From contig NZ_PITQ01000010.1 in assembly GCF_002834385.1 (NCBI RefSeq), positions 81,551 to 145,550 on the forward strand: 64,000 nucleotides of DNA, read 5' to 3'. A program made the position numbers and the translations under genes. Below are positions 16,933-25,564 of the stretch, one piece after another. The notes under the pieces were generated by a model. That model saw only the letters and a list, made by a program, of their open reading frames with translations, did no database searches and was not told where the DNA came from. Source of the stretch: Rahnella sp. AA (lineage in GTDB: Bacteria; Pseudomonadota; Gammaproteobacteria; Enterobacterales; Enterobacteriaceae). Every line of letters starts with the position of its first letter. Position 1 is the stretch's first letter.

Positions 16933-18140
16933 AGTGATGAGTCCTGAATGTCCTTAACGTCTGAGGCCGGTGCAGAAACGCATCCAACCCAAATTTCGTC
17001 CGTGGCGGTTTGCACCGCAACAGCCTGTGTGATGCCATCTTCGCGGCACTGTGTGGCCGCCGTGATGTAGGCGAGCCATGGCGCAGCAACGCCAGTAAAC
17101 CCTGTGATGTTATCGATGAAGCCGCATTGCTTTTGAATATTCAGCGCAAGCGCGTTGGTTTCACAGGCGGTACTCCACCCGCTGTCTGTCAGCAGGTTCC
17201 CGCCGGTAAGCCAGGCCTGTGTGACAGATGCCGGAGCTGCTTTCGCCCACAACAGCGCGCGGGACATCGTTTTGCTGAGCATGCCAGCGCTGCCGCGTTC
17301 CGGCCGGTGAATATGTACCGCCTGCGGATCGGCTGGCGACGGGCAGTTGGTCAGCAACATGGCAGCGGCAGCTTCGCCACTGTTATTGGTGGGTGAAGCA
17401 TTGATCTGGGTACTCACTATCAGCAGAGCCGACGGAATGCCCCAGGTCATGTCTGTCCAGCTGTCTAAAGCAGCAAGCCCGCTGCCATTTATCTGCCGCA
17501 GCGGACGGGAAAACACGCCACGAAACTCCTGTGCCGCAGCCGCGTTTACCGCAGGGTTGCTGTCGACATGGATATCGAGCAGGACGTAACACGGCATTTC
17601 AGCGGGAAGGGCGTCGAGCAGGCTGTTCATCCGCACGCTAAGAACCGAACGGCATTCCAGCAATAGCTCGGGCACCGTACTGTGCTCATTTCCCAGGCGC
17701 GTATGCCGAACGGTAGCGCCCCCGGTTCGTGGAACAGAGGAAGACATCAGCGGGGTGTTTTTCAACACGGCGCTGACCAGCGCGCCGGTATTTTTCCCCA
17801 GCGTGGTTAACGATGCGCACCCGTGTAGCCAGAGGTGGCGCTGACCCCGCAACGTTTCATCTTCAAGAAGCTGATTACGTTCCTCATTCCACGACGCCGC
17901 CCAGATCTGGTCACATTTATAGCTGATGCGCCGCAGGCTGAAGAGGACGCCCCATACGGCGGTAGGAACGACGGCGGCAGTGAACCAGAACGCCATGCCG
18001 GTGTGTTCGTTTTTCCAGAACCAGAGCGTGGCGACCGCGCCCGTCAGCAGAAGAAACGCCCAGAAAATAAGCCAGCGACGAACGCGGGGCCGGACCACTT
18101 TGGGGGCAATAGCGGGAATAATATCGAGATTGACGGGCAT
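16929..18140 (-). CDS. T6SS-associated inner-membrane protein of unknown function
   Basis: A 403-residue protein from ATG 18140, chosen because TAGGATAAAA precedes it and the PAAR stop lies 2 bases upstream; an earlier frame start at 18197 would overlap PAAR. Two membrane helices lie near residues 23-45 and 50-70 and are followed by a cytoplasmic or periplasmic domain of about 330 residues with no motif I recognise. A region near 160-180 (PELLLECRSVLSVRMNSLLDAL) looks amphipathic. It sits between PAAR and tssM with a 4-base overlap to tssM, implying a role in or near the membrane complex. It is not TssA. No function is assigned. Confidence 0.8.
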   Translation of the reverse strand: MPVNLDIIPAIAPKVVRPRVRRWLIFWAFLLLTGAVATLWFWKNEHTGMAFWFTAAVVPTAVWGVLFSLRRISYKCDQIWAASWNEERNQLLEDETLRGQRHLWLHGCASLTTLGKNTGALVSAVLKNTPLMSSSVPRTGGATVRHTRLGNEHSTVPELLLECRSVLSVRMNSLLDALPAEMPCYVLLDIHVDSNPAVNAAAAQEFRGVFSRPLRQINGSGLAALDSWTDMTWGIPSALLIVSTQINASPTNNSGEAAAAMLLTNCPSPADPQAVHIHRPERGSAGMLSKTMSRALLWAKAAPASVTQAWLTGGNLLTDSGWSTACETNALALNIQKQCGFIDNITGFTGVAAPWLAYITAATQCREDGITQAVAVQTATDEIWVGCVSAPASDVKDIQDSSL

Positions 18141-18142
18141 TT

Positions 18143-18412
18143 TTATCCTACCTGCGCCGCAGGAAGAGAACTTATCAGCGTACATCCGCAGGCGCATTTA
18201 TGGCCGTGAAAGGCCACAGGAATACCGTTGTCGAGATAATTAGGATTGCCTTCAATAATAGTTGTCGGCCCATGGCCGGGTATCGGGCATGACACCTTAT
18301 CGCCTTTACGGGCAACGGGAATATTCGCAAACGTCATCGTGCCGGAACCAGCCAAAACCATTCCACCATGAGTGGTTTTATCGCCAACGCGAACAACAGG
18401 AAACATGGGCAA
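18143..18412 (-). CDS. PAAR-repeat spike-tip protein
   Basis: An 89-residue PAAR protein that caps the VgrG trimer as a sharp cone. PAAR-type turns are visible (VGDKTTHGGMV, ARKGDKVSCPIPGHGPTTII, VAFHGHKCACGCTL), with the His and Cys residues that bind the apical zinc. There is no toxin extension, so it probably serves as a generic tip for the effectors encoded nearby. First gene of the PAAR-orphan-tssM-tssF-tssG-tssJ-vgrG run. Confidence 0.92.
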   Translation of the reverse strand: MPMFPVVRVGDKTTHGGMVLAGSGTMTFANIPVARKGDKVSCPIPGHGPTTIIEGNPNYLDNGIPVAFHGHKCACGCTLISSLPAAQVG

Positions 18413-18583
18413 ATCCTTTTACAGAGCGGGGTGAAATTATTGTGGAGGAGCATGGTATCAGCCGTGTTGAAGTCACATTTAGATTGTGGGTTTTTTCACC
18501 ATATTTATACGTTTGCTTGAACTCAAAAGGAATCAGGAAATATTAAGGTTCTTAATAAAAATATAACGAACATACTAATTAGT

Positions 18584-19873
18584 TTAATTTTTAGCTATAA
18601 AATAACCATCTAGTCGATTTGATTCATTATCAATAGATGAGTAATTTTCATGGCTTGAAATAACATAGGGGTGGCTGCTGTAATTGACATAGAAGGGTTT
18701 TATAAGCCCTTCAACAGGCAAAATACGCTCAGTTATTTTTTTCTCAATGTTACTTTTCCATATGCATGCAAGGCCGCCATCATTATCAAAATAAAATGTA
18801 TTTTCCTCACCCCAGGTAAAATTTCTATTGTATCCATATTCACGGTCGTTATTGTCTGTTTGGGGCATGAAAACATTAACACCAAGGTCTGGGTTATTCT
18901 CTGGAAAAAAATAAATTCCTTCATCAGAATTTTCGTAAGATAGATAAGGCGTTGCGATGCGCCATTTTTTATCCGGCGATACGCTATTACCGATACAACT
19001 ATGCCTCCCGCAATGACCTACCCATTTGGCTTCTGTCCGGGATGCTTCATCCAAAACTTCTGTTTTTATAGGTTGCGATATAAAACCATTTATTATATTA
19101 ACTTTAAAGAATTCTGTACTATCATCTAAATAATCCACACCTGGAGCCATGGAATAAGTGAATGAAGTTGGGTCTTGACTTATCAATGATATGTCTTTTG
19201 CATTTTTTAATCCTCTATTATAATCATGTGTAGTGAAAACACTTGCTTTATCATTTCGATACATAATGATTTTAATACTGTTTTGTGTCGTTACAGCAAA
19301 AAACAAAACAAGATCACCGTTAACCACTTTATATGTCATAATCTGCCAGGCGCGAGGATCGTCACTACCGCTTGATAGGTTTAATTCATGAGAAACTTCA
19401 CTTCTTGAAAACAACTTCCTTACTTTCCAAGGATTATCCTTAATAACAAAACCATTTTTATTAACGATATTCTCGTCTAATGGAGGATCTATTTCATTCT
19501 TAAATATTTGTTCGACAGAAAGGAAGCCCAATGTAGAATCCAGTTGTTGCTTTCTATTTCTGTATGATAGTTCTATACAGTTCGCATCACCACCACAAAG
19601 ATTTCTTTCACGCAACCATTTCACTTGATCTCGTTTTAATGTACCTTGGCTGATACTACTCGCGGATTTAGCTGAATACATTTCATTAATTAGACTATCA
19701 GTCCTACTGAGGTAAGAAGTATCGCAAATCTTTTTTTCAGTTTCATTCAAGCTAGAATTAGTACAATCAAAACCAGCTGCTACAACTGTATGCAATGGAA
19801 GTCCGCCTAATAAAAATGCCAGGAGGTATTGCTTTTTTATGATACGTCCATTAGGAGTAAGTATTTTTTTCAT
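18584..19873 (-). CDS. LprI-domain periplasmic protein, candidate immunity protein
   Basis: A 429-residue exported protein from ATG 19873 (a TTG at 19885 is the alternative). The signal peptide ends near ...HTVVAAG. Residues 34-110 form an LprI-type N-terminal domain: FDCTNSSLNETEKKICD..LSRTDSLINEMY...QVKWLRERNLCGGDANCIELSYRNR, with the four paired Cys. LprI proteins inhibit lysozyme-like enzymes in the periplasm. The remaining 300 residues are beta-rich with repeating Tyr/Trp/Asp turns, perhaps a propeller. Last gene of the block of exported proteins after the 980-residue peptidoglycan effector, so a wall-hydrolase inhibitor or immunity role is likely. AT-rich relative to the T6SS core. Confidence 0.68.
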   Translation of the reverse strand: MKKILTPNGRIIKKQYLLAFLLGGLPLHTVVAAGFDCTNSSLNETEKKICDTSYLSRTDSLINEMYSAKSASSISQGTLKRDQVKWLRERNLCGGDANCIELSYRNRKQQLDSTLGFLSVEQIFKNEIDPPLDENIVNKNGFVIKDNPWKVRKLFSRSEVSHELNLSSGSDDPRAWQIMTYKVVNGDLVLFFAVTTQNSIKIIMYRNDKASVFTTHDYNRGLKNAKDISLISQDPTSFTYSMAPGVDYLDDSTEFFKVNIINGFISQPIKTEVLDEASRTEAKWVGHCGRHSCIGNSVSPDKKWRIATPYLSYENSDEGIYFFPENNPDLGVNVFMPQTDNNDREYGYNRNFTWGEENTFYFDNDGGLACIWKSNIEKKITERILPVEGLIKPFYVNYSSHPYVISSHENYSSIDNESNRLDGYFIAKN

Positions 19874-19923
19874 TTTAGTTACCAATAAAGTTATTGAATT
19901 AATGGTGAAAAATTGCTGTTGTG

Positions 19924-19998
19924 TTATTTTGTCGGCATTAAAGTGCCTATACTTCCGATGTCATTGACAGAATCACCAATTTTTATATCAAATTGATC
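19924..19998 (-). pseudogene. Relic of an immunity-like gene (3' end only)
   Basis: A 24-codon fragment reading IKIGDSVNDIGSIGTLMPTK then stop. It matches the IKVGDSANDIRSAYNLLPDK segment near the C-terminus of the gene at 21236-22081. It is closed upstream by an in-frame TAA. At DNA level the stretch around 19953-19985 is clearly alike to 21377-21410. This is the remains of a second copy of that gene, and it lies in the 240-bp gap between the LprI-domain gene and the 141-residue gene. Confidence 0.6.
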
Positions 19999-20113
19999 TT
20001 ATAGCTATTCACATAAAATAATAGCACTATCCGATTATGTTAAGAAAACCTTATCCCATCGTCATTTTTTTAAAAAAAAACGCTAACTATTGGGGGCGCA
20101 ATTTTAATTTTTC

Positions 20114-20539
20114 TTAATTTTCCGTAATTTTCTCTATTTGCTCCCAACCGCCATCTCCCCATGGGAATAATTTACTTTTAATAAGCCAGTGTCCATTTTC
20201 TTTTTTCATTATAAATTGTGGCGAAGGGGTATAACATACCTTTTTCGGATTTGCATTTCTATCCCACATGAATTCTAGCTGTCCTGAATCCTGAGTGATT
20301 TTATAAACACCATCACAAGTAAAAAAAGCATGCCAAGAAGAGTTTTTTAATGCTCCACCCCCATTCCCATCGATATTGAATAACCAAGTGATCGACTCTC
20401 TGGATCCATCGTTCAGTGTTTCACCTTTTTGTGTAATAACAAAGCGTCCTTTTACTGGTTTTTCAGTAGAAGCCATTAGTTGTGTTGAAGATAAAACAAC
20501 AGAAATAATAAGAAAACGGAAGAATTTCAAGCTCAACAT
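20114..20539 (-). CDS. Small exported protein, candidate immunity
   Basis: A 141-residue protein from ATG 20539; AAGAGG sits 6-8 bases upstream, which favours this over a TTG at 20557. The signal peptide ends near STQLMAS. The mature part is beta-rich (GRFVITQKGETL..., WHAFFTCDGVYKI, WDRNANPKKVCYTPSP) with two Cys. I do not recognise a family. Placed among exported proteins downstream of the peptidoglycan effector, so a periplasmic immunity role is inferred from context only. Confidence 0.6.
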   Translation of the reverse strand: MLSLKFFRFLIISVVLSSTQLMASTEKPVKGRFVITQKGETLNDGSRESITWLFNIDGNGGGALKNSSWHAFFTCDGVYKITQDSGQLEFMWDRNANPKKVCYTPSPQFIMKKENGHWLIKSKLFPWGDGGWEQIEKITEN

Positions 20540-20557
20540 TTTTAACCTCTTGATCAA

Positions 20558-21115
20558 CTAGTAATCATAAATAGCTTTAGGGCACGTTGGTTTGACTTCG
20601 TACCCAAGGGGATAATATAAATGCCCATCAACTTTATTTCCTACAGAGTAGATATGCACACCTTCTTGGCTATTACACATGGAAAAATAATAGTTCATGC
20701 CTTTCACTAAAACTGTTACGTTATTTTCACTCCTACTGATTACAGGTGAAAATGACTTAGAATCATGCTCTGAAAAAATAATGGATATCTTTGGAACTGT
20801 TTCTTTTATCTTATTATTTTTGATGGGAATATAAAGATTAACATCTTGCCCTCCAGATTCATCACTTACTGCTGTTGTTTTCTCCCGCCATGCTAACTCA
20901 TTGCCATTTATTTTCACGCAACACTTTAATTTACCATTAAAATTATATTCCATAAATATAATATCTGTATCCATGATTTTTCTTGGTGTGTATAAAAAAT
21001 AACCATAATCACTGGATGGAACCACAATGCCTGTGTTAATTTTGACAACTGGGTCTTTAGCAAAGCATATAATTGATGTAAAAAATAATGCACTAACCGC
21101 TAGTATTCTGAACAT
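20558..21115 (-). CDS. Exported protein of unknown function, candidate immunity
   Basis: A 185-residue protein from ATG 21115 (GAGGTAAGC before it), with a signal peptide cleaved near ICFAKDP. The mature domain is beta-rich with Cys pairs (KLKCCVKI, YFSMCN, KPTCPKA). The frame could extend upstream to 21166, but those 17 residues precede the signal peptide and are unlikely. No family recognised. It is separated from the next gene by only 18 bases, so probably co-transcribed with the effector block. Confidence 0.6.
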   Translation of the reverse strand: MFRILAVSALFFTSIICFAKDPVVKINTGIVVPSSDYGYFLYTPRKIMDTDIIFMEYNFNGKLKCCVKINGNELAWREKTTAVSDESGGQDVNLYIPIKNNKIKETVPKISIIFSEHDSKSFSPVISRSENNVTVLVKGMNYYFSMCNSQEGVHIYSVGNKVDGHLYYPLGYEVKPTCPKAIYDY

Positions 21116-21235
21116 GCTTACCTCATTAATTCTAACGACCATCGTCTGACCAGTGCGGTGGATCACTGATTAGTTTATGGACCCCATAAGCTCACTAATT
21201 ATATTTAATAAAGTGATTTTATATTTTCAGGATTT

Positions 21236-22081
21236 TTAATTATCTGTAATGAAGGACATTTCGATTGAGGTTATTTTTTCTTTGTTTAAATTAAAAACTA
21301 AAGACATCTCGGAAAATAAATATCCAATTTTGTTGCTGTTTTCTTTATCTGGTAGTAAATTGTATGCACTGCGGATGTCATTGGCAGAATCACCAACTTT
21401 TATATTGCGAATGGTTTTATAATTTGGCGTTTTTAAGGTGATGGAGGAAATTATATTACTATCATCCATGGTCCACAGTCTTTTATCATAACCAACGTTA
21501 GATTCTATGATTGAAAAGTTCGTGTATTCATGTGCGTAAAACTTATCCAGACCACCAACGTTATTTGGAAAATCACCTATGAAACTTGATGATATTTCGT
21601 TTTCTTTGACGCCCAAAATTTCATAGTTACTTCCCAATCCGAACCAATTGCTATCGTTCATTACAATAAAATCTGTAATGAATAGTCGTTTTTTATTTCT
21701 TACTGCTTTTTCAGGGGAGAAAGCATCTATGTCATCGCTGTTTACCCAACCAAAAACATATTGTCCTTTAATTGTTGGATAGCTTACATAAGTATATGTG
21801 AGGAATTTTTTATATGCATATAGCAAATCACCATTCACAACAAAAATGTCATTAATTTTACACAGTTCATTTGGTGCGTTATAGAACATCACTCTATTTT
21901 TATTTGCAAATACGTAAGTATCCCTCGGTATATCTGTTTGGCCGTTTATCGTAGTCACTTTGGCAGTATTTTGTAGTTTCTGACATGAATCACTCTCAGC
22001 CAGAGCACTATTGATTGTGAATATAGTAACCAAATATAATATAGATATGGCGTTCTTTCTAAATGAGAATTTAATTTTCAT
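21236..22081 (-). CDS. Exported protein coupled to peptidoglycan effector, candidate cognate immunity
   Basis: A 281-residue protein with a signal peptide ending ...INSALAES. It overlaps the effector stop by 4 bases (ATGA), the closest coupling of any exported gene in this block and therefore the best candidate for cognate immunity. Residues 35-115 resemble a bacterial SH3-like beta-barrel (VTTINGQTDIPRDTYVFANKNRV...VFGWVNSDDI). A later segment, RNIKVGDSANDIRSAYNLL, recalls the usual turn in enterobacterial lipoprotein domains. A relic of a second copy is at 19924-19998. Exported immunity fits a periplasm-acting wall hydrolase. Confidence 0.65.
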   Translation of the reverse strand: MKIKFSFRKNAISILYLVTIFTINSALAESDSCQKLQNTAKVTTINGQTDIPRDTYVFANKNRVMFYNAPNELCKINDIFVVNGDLLYAYKKFLTYTYVSYPTIKGQYVFGWVNSDDIDAFSPEKAVRNKKRLFITDFIVMNDSNWFGLGSNYEILGVKENEISSSFIGDFPNNVGGLDKFYAHEYTNFSIIESNVGYDKRLWTMDDSNIISSITLKTPNYKTIRNIKVGDSANDIRSAYNLLPDKENSNKIGYLFSEMSLVFNLNKEKITSIEMSFITDN

Positions 22082-25020
22082 TTTTTATATACCGGGATAT
22101 CCAAAGGTAAAGTAACTTCAGGGAATAGATCACACTCGCGCTTAAGTGATTTACTTTGAGCTAAGGCCCAATTAGCTGCTGTGGCATATTGATGTGTGCC
22201 AGGATTCTCAGGATTCCATCTCATTTTGTACAATGTATTTTGTTTCGCAAGTATATAATGACTTGCTATCCATGATGCACCTCCATCTATTGCTTTTTCT
22301 GGCGTAGTCCAACCCATCTTCTTAGCCATATTCGAACCAGTAACAACTGCTTTTCCGTCTAACGCGCCAATTCCATACATATTATATACTTTTACACCAT
22401 CTACTATAATACCTGTACCGAGTGGGCTTTTCCCATTTCCTGTTTCAAGCGATGCATGAACAGCTAGATAAATAGCATTCACACCGTATTTTTGAGCCGC
22501 ATTTAAAAATGTTGCCTCATGTCCGGATAAGATATTTTTGTTTGAAAGATAGGCTCTCATTTGTTCCTCAGTAACACTTACTGGCATAGAGATATCAAGA
22601 TATTGGAAAATATCAGGTTCTTCCAGATGTATCTCAGGATCAAAGTAAGGACGGATTTCTTCCTTGCTTATCCGAGGGAACCCTCCGCCTTTTTGCATGG
22701 TAGGCCCACCATTGTTACCGAGCTTCAATTGAGTATCTAAAGCATCATCGAGAGTGATGTTATAGTTTGAGTATTTATATGAAAAACGTCCCTTCGAACT
22801 CATCATATTCAAAAACACTATCGGATGCATATGCCACAACGACGGTCCCAAAGCCACTTTGCTTTTGTCCAAATCCTGTATCCAGCCCAGTTTTTTAATC
22901 GCTGTCTCATTGTAGGCTTTCCATTCAGGCTGATCTTTTGCCAGATTCTTAAGGAAGGTTTGCCACAAGGAATCTGCCGGCTTGAAATACCATTCACTGG
23001 GGTGTTTTGCGATGATTCTAAAGAGCGAATCACGCATGTGTGGATTGTGTATCGCCTGGCGGTATTCTTCCGGAGAATAGCTTTCAGGTTTAGCGCTCAG
23101 CATATCAATCAGACGTTTGTAGTTTGTTTGCATCAACGCATAGTCAATACGCATATCCTGCTGTGAATCGTGATGCAATATATCCAGTATTTTTTTTATC
23201 AGACTTTCTGGCGGAATTTTACCTTCAAGTTTATCAAAGCTTTGAGGCGAATCATCGGTCAACGTAAAGCCCAGATCGCCCAGGTCATATCGCGATAACA
23301 ACTTCACACTGCTTTTTGCCAGCCACGCCGTTTCCGGATAGATTTGATAATACGTTTCGGCCGGATTGGTGCCATCAACAGGCCCACTAGCCGGTTTAAT
23401 CTTCGATAATGTGGCAATGCCAGTTGAGCGGGTTACCTGTGTTTCTTTAACAAATTTACCGGTAGAGAGATCTTTATTATAACGAAGCAATCCCGGTGAA
23501 TATTTCAGGTACAAAGGTTTATCCCGCTCGACTTTATCCGGGTTGGTCAGGAATGTCGGTAAGTTTTCGTCCACACTCAAACATTCAATATGTGCCTGAT
23601 AGCGGGGGATATAGCCCATGCTGACCGGGTTTTGATAATAACCCAAATGTCCTACAGGATCTTTGGCATTAATACGTAATGGATTCGGACAGACAACCTT
23701 GTCGTATTCAAGCGTTTCCTTTGATGGTGGCAGGAAATGCGCCCACCATGCTGGTGGGATAACGACAGATTCCGTTGTTTTTAAATTATCTCTGTCCGCC
23801 AGAACCCATACCAATTCGCCTTTACTGAACAGTTTTTTTTCGGGTGTTTGTCCATGAGCTTTGACAATCACATCCTGGTCAAGAGTGACATTGCCATAAA
23901 TGCGGCCCTTATCCGTTTGAGTTTTGTAACCCTCATCATTCTCATCCCAACGAACTTTAGTACCCTTTGGTAATGTGCCTTTACGTACTGTACGGTCCGC
24001 ATCTTCATAGGCGGATAAGCCGTTTTTTTCGTTGATTTTCCAGCTTGTTTCTCCTTTTTTGCCCTGATAAGCCGACCATGGGGCAAGGTGCATGTACAGC
24101 GTGTAAAATGTCAGACTACTTTTCTTGTCTTCACCCGGCTGGAGATAATGGCGTATCAGCACGAAAGAGCCTGAATAGCTGAGTTCACCGGAGGGCCACG
24201 GCGCGTGAAGATAATCCTTACAAATACGGTAAGCGACGACTTCGCCATCTGCCATGCATCGCAGGGATTGTCCTCCTTTATAGGGCGTTGGGAAGTCAGT
24301 AGATTCCGAGGCTCCGTTTCCGCTCAGAGCACACCATGGCGTAGTGACAGAACTGATATGAATACCGCCGTGCCACATCCCATTCCGGCCAACCAGATAT
24401 AACCCCGCGGGTTCCTTTTCTATATGAGACAGTATCTCTTCACTGTTGCCAAACTCGTCGCCCTTGGCATTTTTGGTGATGGGGTAACAGATATGAAGAT
24501 CTTTATTGTCGGTCTTGTTTTCTGCGGGAGGTGGGGCATCCTGGGCATCACCGTAACGATACAAGACAAAACTTATGCTATTTGTGCGATAAATTGCAGC
24601 TGGATAGAATCCTTTCGGCTGAACAAAGTCGGACACCCATTGCGTACCATCAAACATTGCCATATGGCCGTCCGGATGATTCGGCGCACTTTGGACAACA
24701 ACGACATCTCCGGCCTGCTGCCCTGTGATTGAGTAAACTCCAGCAATATGAGCTGACATTGCTCCATCGACAGCGTGGAAGCCATTTTCAATTAGGCAAG
24801 GACCATAATCTTTTGCAGAATTTATACCAGAATTCTTTAAGGGTAATGCTCCACCTTCAGCGGATGATATCGCTATTTTTACATAATGTGCGCATTGTGA
24901 TTTACCATACTTTAGTTTTTGATCAAGTCCTTGTTTAAATCTTGATAAATTATTAGCTGAGATTATGGACGCATTAGTATGTAATACTTCAATCGCTTTA
25001 GGAATATTGAACATGTTCAT
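22078..25020 (-). CDS. Modular T6SS peptidoglycan-hydrolase effector (Cys/His amidase-like + M23-like + glucosaminidase)
   Basis: A 980-residue protein with no signal peptide. Residues 35-155 look like a CHAP/NlpC-type Cys peptidase: GKSQCAHYVK (Cys43), GDVVVVQ, DGHMAMFDGTQWVSD (His119). Residues 205-320 resemble an M23 fold (WHGGIHIS, MADGEVVAY, GSFVLIRHYL, FYTLYMHLAP) but the HxxxD pair reads HxxxH and no HLH motif follows, so it may be inactive. Residues 815-975 are a GH73-type glucosaminidase (HASLETGNGKSPL with catalytic-type Glu859, then VYNMYGIGALDG). Cutting both peptide and glycan strands is inferred. It is flanked by exported immunity candidates and lies two genes after vgrG. Confidence 0.78.
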   Translation of the reverse strand: MNMFNIPKAIEVLHTNASIISANNLSRFKQGLDQKLKYGKSQCAHYVKIAISSAEGGALPLKNSGINSAKDYGPCLIENGFHAVDGAMSAHIAGVYSITGQQAGDVVVVQSAPNHPDGHMAMFDGTQWVSDFVQPKGFYPAAIYRTNSISFVLYRYGDAQDAPPPAENKTDNKDLHICYPITKNAKGDEFGNSEEILSHIEKEPAGLYLVGRNGMWHGGIHISSVTTPWCALSGNGASESTDFPTPYKGGQSLRCMADGEVVAYRICKDYLHAPWPSGELSYSGSFVLIRHYLQPGEDKKSSLTFYTLYMHLAPWSAYQGKKGETSWKINEKNGLSAYEDADRTVRKGTLPKGTKVRWDENDEGYKTQTDKGRIYGNVTLDQDVIVKAHGQTPEKKLFSKGELVWVLADRDNLKTTESVVIPPAWWAHFLPPSKETLEYDKVVCPNPLRINAKDPVGHLGYYQNPVSMGYIPRYQAHIECLSVDENLPTFLTNPDKVERDKPLYLKYSPGLLRYNKDLSTGKFVKETQVTRSTGIATLSKIKPASGPVDGTNPAETYYQIYPETAWLAKSSVKLLSRYDLGDLGFTLTDDSPQSFDKLEGKIPPESLIKKILDILHHDSQQDMRIDYALMQTNYKRLIDMLSAKPESYSPEEYRQAIHNPHMRDSLFRIIAKHPSEWYFKPADSLWQTFLKNLAKDQPEWKAYNETAIKKLGWIQDLDKSKVALGPSLWHMHPIVFLNMMSSKGRFSYKYSNYNITLDDALDTQLKLGNNGGPTMQKGGGFPRISKEEIRPYFDPEIHLEEPDIFQYLDISMPVSVTEEQMRAYLSNKNILSGHEATFLNAAQKYGVNAIYLAVHASLETGNGKSPLGTGIIVDGVKVYNMYGIGALDGKAVVTGSNMAKKMGWTTPEKAIDGGASWIASHYILAKQNTLYKMRWNPENPGTHQYATAANWALAQSKSLKRECDLFPEVTLPLDIPVYKK

Positions 25021-25032
25021 CCCGATGTAACA

Positions 25033-25476
25033 TTAATTACAATAACCAGACCGCCTGCTAATGAATTTAACAGAATTTAATTTCCAGATTCTTTGCTCTT
25101 TTATCAAGCCTACATCATACGAAGAAAAGCTTTTTTCAAAACCCAGGGTCAATATTATATGGGAAGTGTCGCTTTTGGTTTTTGTATTTGACACCGCAAT
25201 ATTGGTTGCCCACTCAGGGCAAAATTCCTGAGCGTGAGTGAAGTAGTCTGAACCGGAATTATCCATGTTAATTTCTTTTTGCAGATGACGAGTAGTATAT
25301 TTTGCAATCGCTATATCGGATTGTTTTAAACTTTCTGTCACATTGAGTTGAGAGGAAGTTAAGTAATCATGATAAAAAGAGATAGCCGCTTCTTCTGGAG
25401 ATTGTGACTGGTTTGGCGACGAAGCCACACTAGTTGTAAAAGCAAACAACCCACAGCATATTAATTTATTAAGCAT
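25033..25476 (-). CDS. DUF3828-like exported protein, candidate immunity
   Basis: A 147-residue exported protein; the signal peptide ends near TTSVASSP. The mature part follows the DUF3828 pattern (PEEAAISFYHDYLTS..., Y.TRHLQKEI..., DYFTHAQEFCPEWA), a fold I associate with Tai3-type amidase immunity proteins and YbjP/YqhG. It lies 12 bases upstream of the effector start. This places an immunity candidate on the 5' side as well as the 3' side of the effector. Family call moderate. Confidence 0.62.
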   Translation of the reverse strand: MLNKLICCGLFAFTTSVASSPNQSQSPEEAAISFYHDYLTSSQLNVTESLKQSDIAIAKYTTRHLQKEINMDNSGSDYFTHAQEFCPEWATNIAVSNTKTKSDTSHIILTLGFEKSFSSYDVGLIKEQRIWKLNSVKFISRRSGYCN

Positions 25477-25564
25477 TTTTTAACCTATATAAAATGGACG
25501 AAACTTGAAGTCTTTTATTATTTGCATGGTAATTTACTTATATCTAAGGTTGTTCACTGCGTAA

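Noticed and set aside
20041-20113. A-rich/T-rich stretch before the 141-residue gene as a terminator
   Set aside because: Long homopolymer runs but no GC stem.
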